Assembly (NCBI RefSeq): GCF_964204645.1
Contig: NC_134030.1
Span: forward strand, 14,288,447 to 14,352,446
Origin: Tubulanus polymorphus
Taxonomy: Eukaryota; Nemertea; Palaeonemertea; Tubulaniformes; Tubulanidae
Reading direction: 5' to 3'
DNA length: 64,000 nucleotides
Shown here: one piece after another, positions 23,570-35,633 of the stretch
Layout of the letters: every line of letters starts with the position of its first letter
Numbering within the stretch: position 1 is the first letter of the stretch
Notes under the pieces: generated by a model
Told to the model about the DNA's origin: nothing
The model's input: only the letters and a program-made list of their open reading frames with translations
Database searches by the model: none
Position numbers and translations under genes: made by a program

Positions 23570-24393
23570 GACAGAATGAAATTCAGCCATCAGCATTAGA
23601 GCATAAATTCGTTCATAGAATAAGAGATCCACAATACGACTTGAGAGAAATGGTAAGAACAAATACGTCAGGTAAGGAAACACCCACACGGGTACCGATA
23701 AAAACAACCTGCCGAAAAAGGTCTATTGAAACGAGAGAGTCTATTGAAACTAAAGAGGCACAGACTCAGTATTGCTCAGAGGTAAGTATTGAACCACTTC
23801 CAATTAATGACTTACCCAGTAATCACAAAAATCACCCTCAGGAAGTTCAAACTGCTGTAGAAAACTGTCAATCACTGATAAGTCATGAAACAGGCTCTAA
23901 CTCATATGTACCGCCGATTTTTGCTTCAGTGGCCAATCGGGTCTCAGGATCGCATCAGGGAAATTCGATTTCAGTTCTCGTAGATACAGGTGCAGAAATT
24001 ACTGTCATCAATGAAGATTACCTAGATAAAACACCGACAATAACCGAAGGTCCAATTGAAAAAGGTCAATTTCAAGAGGCAAGATCTGTAGACGGAAAAT
24101 TATTTAGTTTAAAGGGTATTGTTCCGGTCAATTTTTTTCTAGGGGATTGTGATGTTCACCATGCGATGTATGTAGTGCCTGGAATTGATAGCCATACGAT
24201 CTTAGGTGCTGACTTTCTACAGACTCATCAGGCCGTAATTGATTTCGGGACGAAGTCGCTTCAACTACCTACATCTTGTACTGTTTATTTTACAAATAAA
24301 ACAAATCTAAATAAGCCAGCTTCTGTTCGAATACGGAGTGTATTCCTCCTTTCTCTGAAAAGATTGTTGAAGCTTATTGTAATGATGCTTTAG
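23570..24393 (+). CDS. Retroviral-type aspartic protease region
   Basis: This frame follows gag in a different register, as expected when gag-pro is joined by frameshifting; it has no obvious ATG of its own at the junction. The protease shows VLVDTGAEITVI (catalytic Asp in DTGA, near 23980), a mid-domain GKLFSLKGIVPV stretch and the ILGADFLQTH motif near the C-terminus. The roughly 400 bp between the zinc knuckle and DTGA encode a low-complexity linker. Its role is to cleave Gag and other polyprotein products. The frame ends at 24393, where RT would normally follow; none is present. Confidence 0.75.
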
Positions 24394-24473
24394 TAGAAAA
24401 TAATCAAAAGGAAGATGCATTATTTGAGCCTTCGTGTCAGTTCAAAAGCGAAGGACTGGTAGGTACAAGTGTA

Positions 24474-24704
24474 ATGGTATCAGTGTCGTCAGTCGGCATT
24501 CCAGGTATTGTGGGGAATTTTTCTTCCAAGATGGTCGCAATTCATGAGAATACTTGTTTAGGTCACCTATGGATCAAACATTGGAAGCCTGAAGCACCGT
24601 CGTACCGGCAGAGAAAGGAGTACCATCAACTCAGACCACCTGAAGGTTTACATCGCTGGACGGGTCCCTGGACAGTAAAGAAGAAAATTGGACCAAACAC
24701 ATAT
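24474..24704 (+). pseudogene. Integrase C-terminal remnant
   Basis: In the frame that runs into env, the stretch with HRWTGPWTVKKKIGPNTY resembles the C-terminal GPF/Y-type module of Ty3/Gypsy integrases. No HHCC zinc finger or DDE core precedes it. Together with the abrupt end of protease at 24393, this marks an internal deletion of the polymerase and integrase coding region, roughly 3 kb in typical relatives. Confidence 0.5.
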
Positions 24705-27158
24705 ATGAAAATGTTGACGATATGTGTGGCATATTTGATATTGATGACAGAGGTTTTGGGGAAGCAACAGACAGTATTACGCCTGAGTTATGGGGTCGCA
24801 TTTCATCGTATTGGAGGTATTCAAGATGGGAAATCATTTTGGACACATACATTTGCTATACCCTTCATTAATTTACCTCAAGTTCCGCCTATCACGGCAT
24901 CGTGTGCTGACAAAGATTATGTTATTTGCAAACCTATTAAGGCAACGTATGAGAAAGTCATCACTTCAACATATTTCAGATAGGTTAGGTGAAGTAAGAC
25001 GGATGATTCCACTAACTATTAACTTACAGTCGGATAGAATTAGGCATAAGAGGGCAGCGCTAGGATTTTTAGGTAGTATTTTTTCTTCATTGTTCGGTTT
25101 AGCGACAGAATCAGAAGTTGCGGTTATTGGGGAACATATTAAAGCTATAGAAAAATAAGAACATTTGTCATCAGTTTTTATGACGAAATTAGCATCTTAT
25201 ATTAATGCAACTGATTATAGGATTAAGAACGCATTTACAGCGTTACAAAGTAACCATGAACTCATTCAACAATTGAAGTCGCAAGTTCGTTTTCTTAAAA
25301 CGAAAAGTGCAACCACAAATGACATGATAATTGCGGTCATTTATCTGATGCAGCATGTTGCTTCATATATAGAAACTTTACAAGAAATACAAATAAGGAT
25401 AACTGTTTGGGTGCAAGGGGCAGAATGCCTTACACAAGGTTATTTACCTCGTGCCTTAATACCGCCTACTATGATAGCTAAGACTATAACTTCGCAAAGA
25501 CTATAACTTAACAAATTTCGCAAGATGTAGAACGAAAGTATTCGAATTTTAAGTTGGCACATCACGACGTTGCTTTTTATTATCAGTTCAGAGATATAAG
25601 GTTTGCGAGGTCAGAACGATTCATATATATATAACTGTCAAGTTTCCTTTAGCGTCGTCAGATAACTATTTTGATCTCTACCGATTGGTAGTTTTACATC
25701 ACTAATGTTATGCCGTATTTTGGTGTAACTAGGAACAGTAATTTTTATACAGCATTTGATGACACCTTGTATGCTTCTTGTGTAGGTCAAGATGTAAAAA
25801 CATGTCGATCTATGACGGTATTGCGTCCTAACGCACAAACTAGTTGTGAAAGTGCATTATTTTTTGACAAACCAATTTTAGTACATAAACACTGCCAGTT
25901 TAGATTTGAAACTGTGGGACTGTTTGAGGGTGCGGTAGATCTTGGAAATGATAGATTCCTTGCAAGTGGAAGTGATACACAATGGACGATGATTTGTCCA
26001 CCAAATCAACCGCGAGCAGTGCCAGGATGTTTATTTTGTATAATTCGTCTCTCTTGTGGGTGTATTCTAAAAAGCACAACGTTTTTGATACCAGCAAGAA
26101 TTGGTTCATGTCATGTATCGGGAGAGATTACAATGTCGCATCCAGTAAACTTACCGGTGTTGCATTCTTTATTTTCGAAAAAGGACCTTAGATCGGTTAC
26201 AGGGGGGAGTCATTATAATAAAACACCGAATGTTCCTTTACCAAGCTTTGGATTGGCTGAGGCTAAATGGAAAGATGTTGCTATGGTCGATCAAAAATTT
26301 TCGATAGATTTTAAAAAATTGGCAGGGAGTCTTGTAAAGGATAAATTAATCTTTAAATCAAAAGCAGACGCTTTAAAGTCGTTGCCTTCAATTGAAGATA
26401 ACACTTTAAAAGGACTTGTTATTAAGATTTTAGCAAGCTGTGCGATAGCTATTTCTACTTTGTCTATGATTATCTCTATATTTGTTTGCTACAAATCAGG
26501 GGGTTTAGGTTTAGTTATGGGTGCATATGTTCCGTCAGTTAGGGCATATAATTTGTACGAGTCGTTTGTTATTAATGAGTTAGCAAATCATATTAATTTT
26601 ACTGAAATTGTTAATATTAAGAGTGAACACCCGATTAGTTTTCGGGTAGATGTGTTTTTATTTTTAGTCATCGTTGTTGGGGTTTTACTTATTCTATTTA
26701 GACCAATTTTGATAGCGTGCTTGCGTCGACTTCGTCACTGTCTACCTGCTTGTTGCTGCTGCTCTGTGCTCAACGAAGCCCCAGCCCGTTTGAAACTACG
26801 CTTAGAAAACGGGGCTGGAAAAGTTGATTTGGAATTAATGAAACTTTTGGCTTGTTCGAATCGATGTGAAGTTAATGTTGCTCCGCCGACAGAAGTGCAA
26901 TTGTCAAATTTCTGCGGGAGTTCTAAGTTAAATTTGCAGTGGCAAAATAAATCATTCAATTGTTCTAATGGTACTAATTACATTTTTCCTTTGGATGTTA
27001 CGATACCATTGTCAACAAATTTGTCTAAATTGAAACAGATTCTGAATGGCAAAAATAAAATTTCCTTGGTTTTTGCATTTAGAAAATATGAAAAAGTTTT
27101 GGCAAAACCAAGTCATGCTGTTGTCGCTTCATTTAATATGATGGCATTAACGAAATAG
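24705..27158 (+). pseudogene. Envelope glycoprotein, F-type, broken
   Basis: A hydrophobic N-terminal segment (MLTICVAYLILMTEVLG) fits a signal peptide; the start may be 24705 or 24711. The frame changes near 24960-25000. A basic cleavage site (RHKR, near 25050) is followed by a glycine/phenylalanine-rich hydrophobic stretch and a helical region, an arrangement known from baculovirus F and insect errantivirus envelopes. There is an in-frame stop at 25156-25158 and another frame change between 25506 and 25710. The rest of the ectodomain is cysteine-rich. A transmembrane segment lies near 26650-26720, followed by an unusually long tail of about 140 residues to 27158. Membrane fusion is the known family role. 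This copy cannot make a full protein as written. Confidence 0.7.
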
Positions 27159-28831
27159 TTACGTCAAATCAATTACAAACTTCGACGGAATATGAAATCC
27201 CGTTAATAAATCAACTGGCCCCTAGGTTACAAATTTTACCCCGAAAATCTTTGTATCCAAGTTTGACGTAAATAATCGTTAAAGGTGAAGGATATTAAAT
27301 GGTTAAATTTCGGAAAAATAAAGAAACAATTAACGGTTGTATACTAGAGGAAATGGTACTAATTGAGTTGTAGAATAAGGTATCGGGTGTCAAAATAATG
27401 TGGTTATGGTGTTAATTGCAATTATTGGTGATGAGTAGCCTAATTGAGGATAAGGTATATAAACAATTTCTCGGTTATAATGCAAATATAAATAAATTAA
27501 TGATGATTTAAACGGTTTGGCAAGTATGAAATCTATGAGGTGTACGTTTAATCTCTATTCGTTGAATCATGCAATAAAACCGATAAAAAGTGATATGTAC
27601 ACATCGATAAGTGGCAGAATAATGAATTGTCATTTTGTTTTTAGCTTAATACAAATACGTATATGATATATGTCATCATACACGATTGTATGAAATTGAT
27701 ATAAAACAAGGGAATATATAAAATAGATAATTTATCGTTTTGTAGTTAATTAATGTTAAGGTTGTTAATCCCTTAAGGAAAGAGAATGAGCTTTTGGTAA
27801 TCCCTTAAAAAATAAAAATAAAATTATATATAATTTTTTGTTTATCCCTTCAGGAAAAATAATATTTTGTTAATCCCTTAAGGAAAAAAACGGAAAAATA
27901 ATTTTGTTAATCCCTTAAGGAAAAGAAAGGAAAATAATAATGTAATGAAAAAAAAAGGATTGTAAGGTACAATTTTGGAAATATGATTGTGATTCCGTAG
28001 GTTATAGCAAGTTGCTCGCTTAGATAAAATAAGCATATAATTATTTGATATTACACGTAAGACACAGATAATAGTGTGACATATAATTTGTTGTATACAT
28101 GTTTTAAGTTTTATTTTCCACATGATACTTCGCTATGTTTGTACCAGATCAAGACGATAAGCATATAGTGAAAAAGTTCTAAAGAAACTATCGGTAGAAA
28201 TGAAGTCAAAGAATTGATGGCTGGGACAACTTCAACAATAAACGATGACTGAATCATAACCTTAATGATTGAATTGTGGAATCATTACGGGAAGTTGTAT
28301 AATGATACACTAGTGATGTATATGTATTTGAAATTGGAAAAATACTACATGTTTAGTTGAGTTGTTTCTAAGGAACATATATTGTTTATCATAATTGACT
28401 AAAATTGAGTTATATATGTCAATTTGCTATAAATTTAAGTAATACATGGAAATTCGTCAACATAATACCTAATAATATATTGTGGTATACGTGCCGTTGA
28501 TAGGCATAGATGGTTTAATTATTATACATTAACGAGAAAATAGCAAAAGTATAGAATAACCTTATTCAAACGGATCATAATCATCTTCCACTTAGAATAT
28601 TGTTGGAATATTGTTGTAATATTTATACGAAATGTTTCAATTTTTTGTTGCATTATTATTGTGTTAGTTCAGTTATGTCATATTTGATTTTTAGTTTATA
28701 AATGCGATTCGTCGCTAGGAAAGTTGTATGGTTGCGTTGCCTGTGCTCTGGGTTTAATATATACATATGTATATATATATATTTATATATTTTTCTTTTT
28801 GTGTGGGACACTTTGAATTGAGTGGGGGTAA
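27159..28831 (+). other. Non-coding 3' region of the retroelement
   Basis: About 1.7 kb of AT-rich sequence between env and the 3' LTR with no convincing gene. It ends with GAGTGGGGGTAA, a purine-rich tract suitable for plus-strand priming just before the LTR. A short minus ORF at 27878-28123 is compositional. Confidence 0.6.
27765..27925. repeat. GTTAATCCCTTAAGGAAA degenerate tandem repeat
   Basis: Five imperfect copies of GTTAATCCCTTAAGGAAA are spaced irregularly by A-rich linkers. Most contain the palindrome CCTTAAGG. The function is unknown; it lies in the 3' non-coding part of the retroelement. Confidence 0.7.
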
Positions 28832-29289
28832 TGTTGTGACATAGGCATTTTAATCAATTTAACTACGTATCACTTTCTGCTATTACGCTATCGCAAGCTC
28901 GTGGGACAATTCCTGCTGTTTAGTAATTATAGAATAATTAAAAGTTTTCTGTTCAAACCCGGAATTAGATAAGATAAATTTCTAGAATAAATGCACGGTA
29001 CTCTCGGGGAAAACGGAGAGGGAGAGCAACATTGGCGGCATCGACCGGAGCAGAGGCAGCGCAACAAGCGGGGTAAGGGTGATATGATATTGTCAGTTGT
29101 CATTTGTTTAAGTTTCATGCAATAGAACCCTTGCATCATTTTATCAACCTGAGTTTAGTTGTTGGTTATGTTTGGTCTCTGGTTTCTATATCGCCGTGCA
29201 GGTCACAAGGGGAAGTGCATACGTCACGAACAAGAACAGCGGCGCTCTCCCACAGCAATTTCGGGCTTCCCCCTCCAGGTCGCACGACA
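28832..29289 (+). repeat. 3' LTR
   Basis: Matches 21315-21773 with about a dozen substitutions and a one-base A-run difference. It is followed by the GAAT target duplication. Confidence 0.9.
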
Positions 29290-29293
29290 GAAT

Positions 29294-30636
29294 GATGCCT
29301 GTGATGTAGAAAGTAATGAAAATCCTAGTGATGGGAAAAAGTTCAGTTCGGGAAAAAGATTTGTCATGTGATAATAATGGTACTTACGAGAAGTTTTCCT
29401 CTCCAACAGAACTTGTCGAGGTTGAAATCGAGAATAATAAGGTAAAGGAGTTGAACACAATCAAAAGAGGGAAAATGCTGTCATCCGAATTGGCTTGTAT
29501 TGGAAATGGACGGTTTAGATACGAATTGAAGAGACAATACTCTGTGAGAATTCTACAAGTGAGCGAATTATATTCCAGTTATACAGCTCTGATGGCATTC
29601 ATATATATGCTGTCATCCAGTACTTTTGGCTTGGAGTTTGTAAGAAACTGCATGGTAATTCAAAGAGGAAAGAGCCCTACGAGCGCACTAAACCTACCAC
29701 TATTCAAAGGAACCTGCAATCGTAAGATCGGGTAAACTGAAGTCTGCTGATTATGCAAATTTAATTTCTAGTTTACATTGTGGAGAATGTATGAGGGACG
29801 TTTCCTTTGCTAAACGGAATCAGAATACGATAAGACTAAATACGATTGGCCCAGATGTCCTATGAAATATTGCACAATTTTGTACCACCACATCGCATGT
29901 CAAATCTCAACTTCAAAATTGACATGACGTACCAGGCCATTTCTACACAACCTTGTGGTTGTGCACCACAATTAGCTAGGTTCCCTTGGTACTCAATTGA
30001 AGATTTTCAGAAAATGGGAGACATTGATTGATGGAACTGATGGTGAACTTGCCTTAGAAAAAGGTATGGAGAGTTTCTTTCCCACAGACAAAAGCATAAC
30101 TCTTAGAAGTTTTATACATCTAGAGAATGATTTCAAAATCCAGCTTAAGAGGCTGGGTTTTGCTGGAGACCGAGTCAAAGACATTGTGAAATCAATATTA
30201 GGTTTTTAGGTGAAGAATACATGGGAAAAGAGTTGCACGTTAAGTTGACTACACAACAAAAGAGTTCCCTGAGATATACAACCAGGTAGCAGCAACGTGC
30301 CCTAAAGCCTTCCGCGAATACATAGACGATAGTAATTGCAAATTGCGACTACGTTCGATTAAAGATACTCTTCATCTACATATGGGAAAAGACATTCGAA
30401 TTGAAGCTGGTCTCGGGGACCTACTTCAAAAAATACAAATCAGAGAGCAGAGTGTAAACAATGTCCTCAAGCAACTACTTAATCGGAGACAAGTGGAGCT
30501 TAGTGCTTTGTATGACATTGATATATGGGACTATCTCAGATATGTGATACGTGTTGTCCTTGAAATGGTTGTCCGTAAAATGATTGTCCGTAAAAATAAT
30601 GAAATGACCACTCGCGAATTTAGATATATGTGTTGA
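29294..30636 (+). pseudogene. Decayed unrecognised coding region
   Basis: Open stretches on the plus strand (29316-29735, 29997-30209 and 30343-30636) lie in different frames and are separated by stops. Their composition looks protein-like: a charged, Lys/Glu-rich first part, and a helical last part with repeated Leu/Arg patterns. A cysteine-rich LHCGECMRDVSF segment is readable near 29775. I recognise no family. It may be a transposase or host gene that the LTR element interrupted, or an unrelated remnant. Introns are possible but no convincing splice pairs were seen. Confidence 0.3.
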
Positions 30637-31741
30637 ACGTTTATTATAACCGACTGGTCCGGATGAGTGTAGAGGTACGAATGGCGATGATCGAGGGAGG
30701 GATCCTACTATATTCTAAAATGATGGGAGTAGAATCTCACCGTCGGGATCGGATTTCCTTACCCGATATGGTAAACTGACCGACGGTTCAACTCTCTACA
30801 TGAAATAGGCATGAGGAGATGAAATGCAGATGAATCATGGGATGAAATGTTGTAACAAATAATATATATAGTACATGGGCTATATATCAGTTTCCCCACC
30901 TTCCGAGGATTCGACCCCGAATCGTAAAAAAAATTAAACCTTTACATTAATAAATAGATACATGTAATAGTTTCTTTTTTTGATAGAAAAGTAAATAAAA
31001 GATAGTCGGCAATAAATAAACCGTAAATAGTAATTCTCAATCCCCTGGATCACCATTCAAGAACAAAAACTAGTTCTCTTATCCAAATATCAGCAACCGA
31101 TGTTTTCATGACGCAGTCAGTTCATAATTAAAACGAATGTCTCACTGTTCATTTCATTGACGCTGTACGCAGTACACAGTTCTTTTCGGAATCACACACG
31201 AGGTTTAAAAGGAAGAGCGAGCTTAGTGGTTACGTGTTGATAGTTAGTGTCCGGTAAAGTGAGTGGATCGGCTGGGTAACACTCACAGTTTGCTGCAGCT
31301 GGTACCGAAGTAAATGATTATTTAGGTACGCACGGCACCGCATTCGCGACTGCGACCATAATGCACTGTTTATATTTATAATAAATGAAGCTGTCGATTA
31401 ATTATAGGCGCTTGCTTCCGATAATCTGACGTAAGTACACCTGGTCAGATAGTCCAGGTGTTCGCTATTTGTTGTCTGCAGTAAGCCACGCTTCTGTAGA
31501 AAATTATCGGCAAATCGGCAGGAATATGAGTCGGAAGTATATATTGGTACCTTGATACTAGAACCGTACCACTAATTTTAGTCTGAATCCGAGCGAGCGT
31601 CGAAAATGAATGCGGATGAGAAACGCAAGTTTCGCATCTTTTTAATTGGACATCTGCTCACTGGCAAGTTTGATCACGAGTTGTCCGTCGAACGCATAAC
31701 GTTTTTTTTTTTTTGTTTCGCAGTTTTCGCGATAGTGACCC
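30637..31741. other. Region without recognised gene; possible first exon
   Basis: Mostly unique, moderately AT-rich sequence. One short ORF starts at ATG 31605 (MNADEKRKFRIF...) and runs into a polypyrimidine tract ending TTTCGCAG near 31724, which looks like a 3' splice site. It is too short to assign. The inverted-repeat element inserts 18 bp further on. Confidence 0.3.
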
Positions 31742-31750
31742 AGAGAATTA
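31742..31750. other. 9-bp target site duplication, left
   Basis: AGAGAATTA directly precedes the left inverted repeat and is repeated exactly at 34967-34975. Confidence 0.85.
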
Positions 31751-31984
31751 CGGTTCCTGAACTTCGCTGAAAAAGCTGAATCACTGAAACGCTGAAACGC
31801 TGAAATAAAAACGCTGAAATTTCAGGGAATTTCCGAAAAACGCCGAAATTTCAGGGAATTCCCGAAAAACGCTGAAATCGTGCTAGGTACCAACAATACA
31901 CGTTTTGAAATATTTTCCGGGCCGGTGTCCGCTGCCGAGTCCTGAACCGTGTTTTAGTCTCTACCTTCGGTTACAGAGACACGC
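31751..31984. repeat. Left terminal inverted repeat
   Basis: Begins CGGTTCCTGAACTTCGCTGA. Contains CGCTGAAA words and two tandem copies of a unit with GAAATTTCAGGGAATT and CCGAAAAACGC, then CGTGCTAGGTACC, and ends near GTTACAGAGACACGC. Confidence 0.9.
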
Positions 31985-32251
31985 ATGGACAGTATGTGTG
32001 GAGTATACTTTTAGAGGGCCACTTGTTGGACAAATTAATTCGCTTGAAATCCAGATTTTTAATGCATCTGTCGTAACTCGGTCCCGTTTGCACCGGAGTT
32101 AACTTCTGATCGAATGCAGGGAGAACCGACCTACGAGTTCCTCTCAGCCTTTCACCTCACCCACGTTCCTATTCAGCAGGATGCAGCTGTGCCGTTCCTC
32201 CTTGTCCCGAACTGTAGAAGCCGGTGGGAAGAATCCTCGAACGACCCCGAA

Positions 32252-32338
32252 CCTGCAGAGTAAACAACACGTAAACTTTGTCAAATGCCACAGTTTATTC
32301 AAGAACGTACTTCACTTCATAGTAATACGAAGACGACT
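32252..32338. repeat. 87-bp direct repeat, copy 1
   Basis: CCTGCAGAGTAAACAACACG through ATACGAAGACGACT. An essentially identical copy lies at 32681-32767. Confidence 0.9.
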
Positions 32339-32680
32339 CACTCTACCCTTACAATTATTTACAATCACTCTAACAAATATATCTCACATTACATCAAAAC
32401 TGCATCATTTAATCTTTAATATTTTACTCACCCAAGATTCGTTAATTTATCAAGCAAAAGAACTGCGTTACTAAATACTTAAGGACACAGACCACATACA
32501 CATATAAACCACAAATAATCAACAGCGCCCCCTTGATAACGCTCAGCGCGGGAAAATCTACCATGAATAATTTCCCCTAAACACACAATCAATTCACCCC
32601 AAACACCCTGACGATCAACAACTCGAAGCTTGAGCACATCGTAGTATACTTTAAAATAGAGAGAAGATCAAACTAATTTA

Positions 32681-32767
32681 CCTGCAGAGTAAACAACACG
32701 TAAACTTTGTCAAATGCCACAGTTTATTCAAGAACGTACTTCACTTCATAGTAATACGAAGACGACT
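32681..32767. repeat. 87-bp direct repeat, copy 2
   Basis: Same 87 bp as 32252-32338, separated by 342 bp. It may be a local duplication or the termini of a small nested insertion; no TG...CA LTR signature is clear. Confidence 0.9.
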
Positions 32768-34732
32768 GACGCTGCGGGTCTCCAAGGACGCCAACTCAAT
32801 TTGGCGGCGCCACTTGCCAGACCAGTAAAATGACCGCGGCACGGAATTCGGAGTTACATATCGACTCCGGCAAAATCGACACTACGACACATACAGGCAG
32901 CATAATGAGGAAAACCCATTCACAAACCGTGCAAGCCAACTTAAACACTATGCTCAATATTCCCTGCAAGACGCAAAATATCTTATTTGAACGTTCATGT
33001 ATAAAACATGGAGCAACTTTTCTTTTGTCAACACGTTGATGGGCGACGGACTATGTCACTATGGTATTCTCTGAAGGAGGTAAATTAAATTTGACAGCCA
33101 GTTATATAAATGATGCAGCTTTTGGACAAAAGGGATCTAACTAAATTTCTTTTTAATTCACTGTGGAATGGAATGGAATGGATTGACGCCAATGGCATGC
33201 AGTAGGCCCCTACGTATGGGTCATACTGATTAGCGTCAACCAATTAATCTAAATCGGGCTAACCATTCAACAACTGTGAATAATTTATTTGCTGTGGCGT
33301 GATAATAATTAGTTTTTTTGAAGAAATGACATACCAACTGTTAGAAAAATGTACCGATTCTTATTTTTAGACTACTACTGAATCTATAAAAGGAGGAGTC
33401 ATAGACAAAGTTGATTTGCTTAGCTGGTGACACTTCTTGTCAAGTACATCATCTCAAGTACTGGGTGTTTTGTAAGTTTAATTTCAGTATTTATTTACTA
33501 AGTGCTGTTCTCTCGGACCTCAGTGCTTTCAAACTAGGCCCACCCCATAGGCTATATAGTCCAGGGTGTATTAGCCACTATTCTTTTATATCCGACTAAA
33601 ATGCACCTTTTTCTATTTTTAGATTCAGGCTTAGAATGTGCAAATTTTTTGAGATACTGAGAAATCAGATGGCACCAGTAAACTTCAACTGCGAAATTTG
33701 CAGCAGGATAGCTGAACGACACAATTTTTAAAAATAAAATGGCTATTCGAATGCTATTTCAATTATAACTTGATTCAACCAGAGAGAAATAAGTCAATTG
33801 CGGATGTACAGTACACCCACTTTTCTTCCCTGTTTCCTGGTACCAAATTTTTAGTCTTAAGCTAAGCGATATTCTAAGGTATACTAGTGGATTTCATTAG
33901 AATATGAAGCAATGGAACCAGAATTCTAGTTAAGCGAACTATTGATTCTGATATAATGTAAGAACTGATTTCCTTTGTATACTCTTGCAGAATGTGTTAT
34001 GTATTATTTCAAGCTGTTAAATAATATAGTTTGACAAATGTCCAATTATTGGATCTTTCTTGTTGACTCGTTTAATTTTGTGAGTTAAGAGTTCCAGTCA
34101 ATCCACAATGTGCAGTGCCTAGCCTTCATCTACACTAAAGCCATGCCTGTGTATGGGAAAAAAATATCGTTCGACTCCTATAGGCCAGACACATCAAAGC
34201 ATGCAATACATTGCAGATAGTAGTCTCCGGCAAGTCGAAAGAGAAAGTAAACCAGGTTTTACCCCGTACCCTACCCGGGAACAAAGACACTTAAAGATTC
34301 CTTCCTCCTTGTAGAAATTGTAGAAATATGGCACCCAATTGTAGCAATGCTAAGTACAGTATACTATGACGGTTGAACCTTTATTAACGAATTTCAATGA
34401 CACCGAAAATAGAATCAAAATAATCATTAGTTCCATGCTAGCACTTAATTTGGGTTATCAGGTTCAGCCTGATAACCCAACTGTACTTTCAACTGTACTT
34501 TCATTCAGCTACTACTTGTATGAGACTTGGCAATGATAAGTTGCAAGAAATCACCAAACATAAGAAAAAATATTGTGAATTAATATTACTGTGATTAAGA
34601 ATTTATTCAAATGAAGTGATAACTTCATTGTTAGATCGTACCGGTATATGCACATAAAACTATGGCAAAAAACACATCTAACAATCCACGCAATCCGCAA
34701 TCGATCAAGTCGATCATGACGACGACCTTCGG

Positions 34733-34966
34733 GCATGTCTCTGTAACCGAAGGTAGAGCATAAAACACGGTTCAGGACTCGTCAGCGGACACCGGCCCGG
34801 AAAACATTTCAAAACGTGTATTGTCGGTACCTAGCACGATTTCAGCGTTTTTCGGGAATTCCCTGAAATTTCGGCGTTTTTCGGAAATTCCCTGAAATTT
34901 CAGCGTTTTTATTTCAGCGTTTCAGCTTTTCAGTGTTTCAGCTTTTTCAGCGAAGTTCAGGAACCG
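34733..34966. repeat. Right terminal inverted repeat
   Basis: Reverse complement of 31751-31984 with a handful of differences. It ends GCGAAGTTCAGGAACCG, followed by AGAGAATTA. Confidence 0.9.
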
Positions 34967-34975
34967 AGAGAATTA
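34967..34975. other. 9-bp target site duplication, right
   Basis: AGAGAATTA, identical to 31742-31750. Confidence 0.85.
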
Positions 34976-35633
34976 AAAACATTTTGAGCACAAAATATAT
35001 CTGAAATATAGTAATACATCGATTTTTTTTTTTATGCATTCCTCTAATTACCAATTAATTTTCCTTCCCAATTATTACCCAAATTATGGTTTAACATCCT
35101 GGAGTTAATGATATATAAAAAAACGGGCAACTGATATAAGGAAAAAACGCATTTGCAGGTTATGCCTGGTACAATTCCTTACAAGAGAATATCGCAGAGT
35201 TACTTAATCAAAAATTCATTATTTAGATATTTCCACCCTAACCGTATCAGTTAGCTTTGGTTCACTATCTTCGTTTTATGTTTATCGACTGATTTATATA
35301 AGTAATATTCGAATGATCAAAATTAGTAGGGCTACAACTAACAAATCCATGCTGGTGAAACTCATGAAACTGTGGGGAATCGAACCCCCTACTGTAAGAC
35401 ATGTTGGTCCCAGCAGTCGCCGCTTCCAGGATCACGCTCAAGCACAGTCCGCAAGTCGTAAACTCTGTTTTGAAAATCCAACATGATAGGTATATGTAAT
35501 AGGTGAAAAACTAGCATATCGATCAGTATCACTCAACGAAAATTTTCCTAGTACGGCCAGGTGATGTTGTTACTCAGGCCTGCAACAGCATGTGCGAAAT
35601 GCGTGTAAACATATGTACAATTACTAATCTAAA
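34976..35633. other. Intergenic region, no gene seen
   Basis: AT-rich first half. The second half (35360-35600) has a GAATCGAACCCC box-B-like word but no matching tRNA fold. The 3' LTR expected for the minus-strand retroelement to the right cannot be identified here. Confidence 0.4.

Larger units (their letters stand above)
21315..29289 (+). mobile_element. LTR retroelement with gag, protease and env but no pol core
   Basis: Two direct LTRs (459 and 458 bp) start TGTTGTGACA and end CGACA. The element is flanked by a 4-bp GAAT target duplication (21311-21314 and 29290-29293). It has a primer-binding site, a purine-rich tract before the 3' LTR, gag, an aspartic protease and an envelope of the baculovirus-F/errantivirus type. 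RT, RNase H and the integrase core are missing between about 24400 and 24550; only a short integrase-C-terminal-like segment remains. The LTRs differ at about a dozen positions by eye, so the insertion is fairly young. It is a Ty3/Gypsy-type derivative that would need enzymes supplied by a relative. Confidence 0.85.
31751..34966. mobile_element. Non-autonomous DNA transposon with long TIRs (Mutator-like)
   Basis: A 3216-bp unit bounded by inverted repeats of about 234 bp with a 9-bp target duplication. Long TIRs with 9-bp duplications are typical of Mutator-like elements; the assignment is inferred from structure only. Internal ORFs (31905-32102, 32181-32474, 32830-33039, 33411-33599 and 34551-34736 minus) are short and match nothing I know, and no transposase motif was seen. 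Apart from the direct repeats, the interior has no recognisable content. Confidence 0.8.

Noticed and set aside
23513..23707. Minus-strand ORFs inside gag/protease and env
   Set aside because: Antisense shadows of the well-supported plus-strand retroelement genes.
35366..35440. tRNA gene suggested by GAATCGAACCCC
   Set aside because: Only the box B-like word is present. No box A at proper spacing and no cloverleaf fold.
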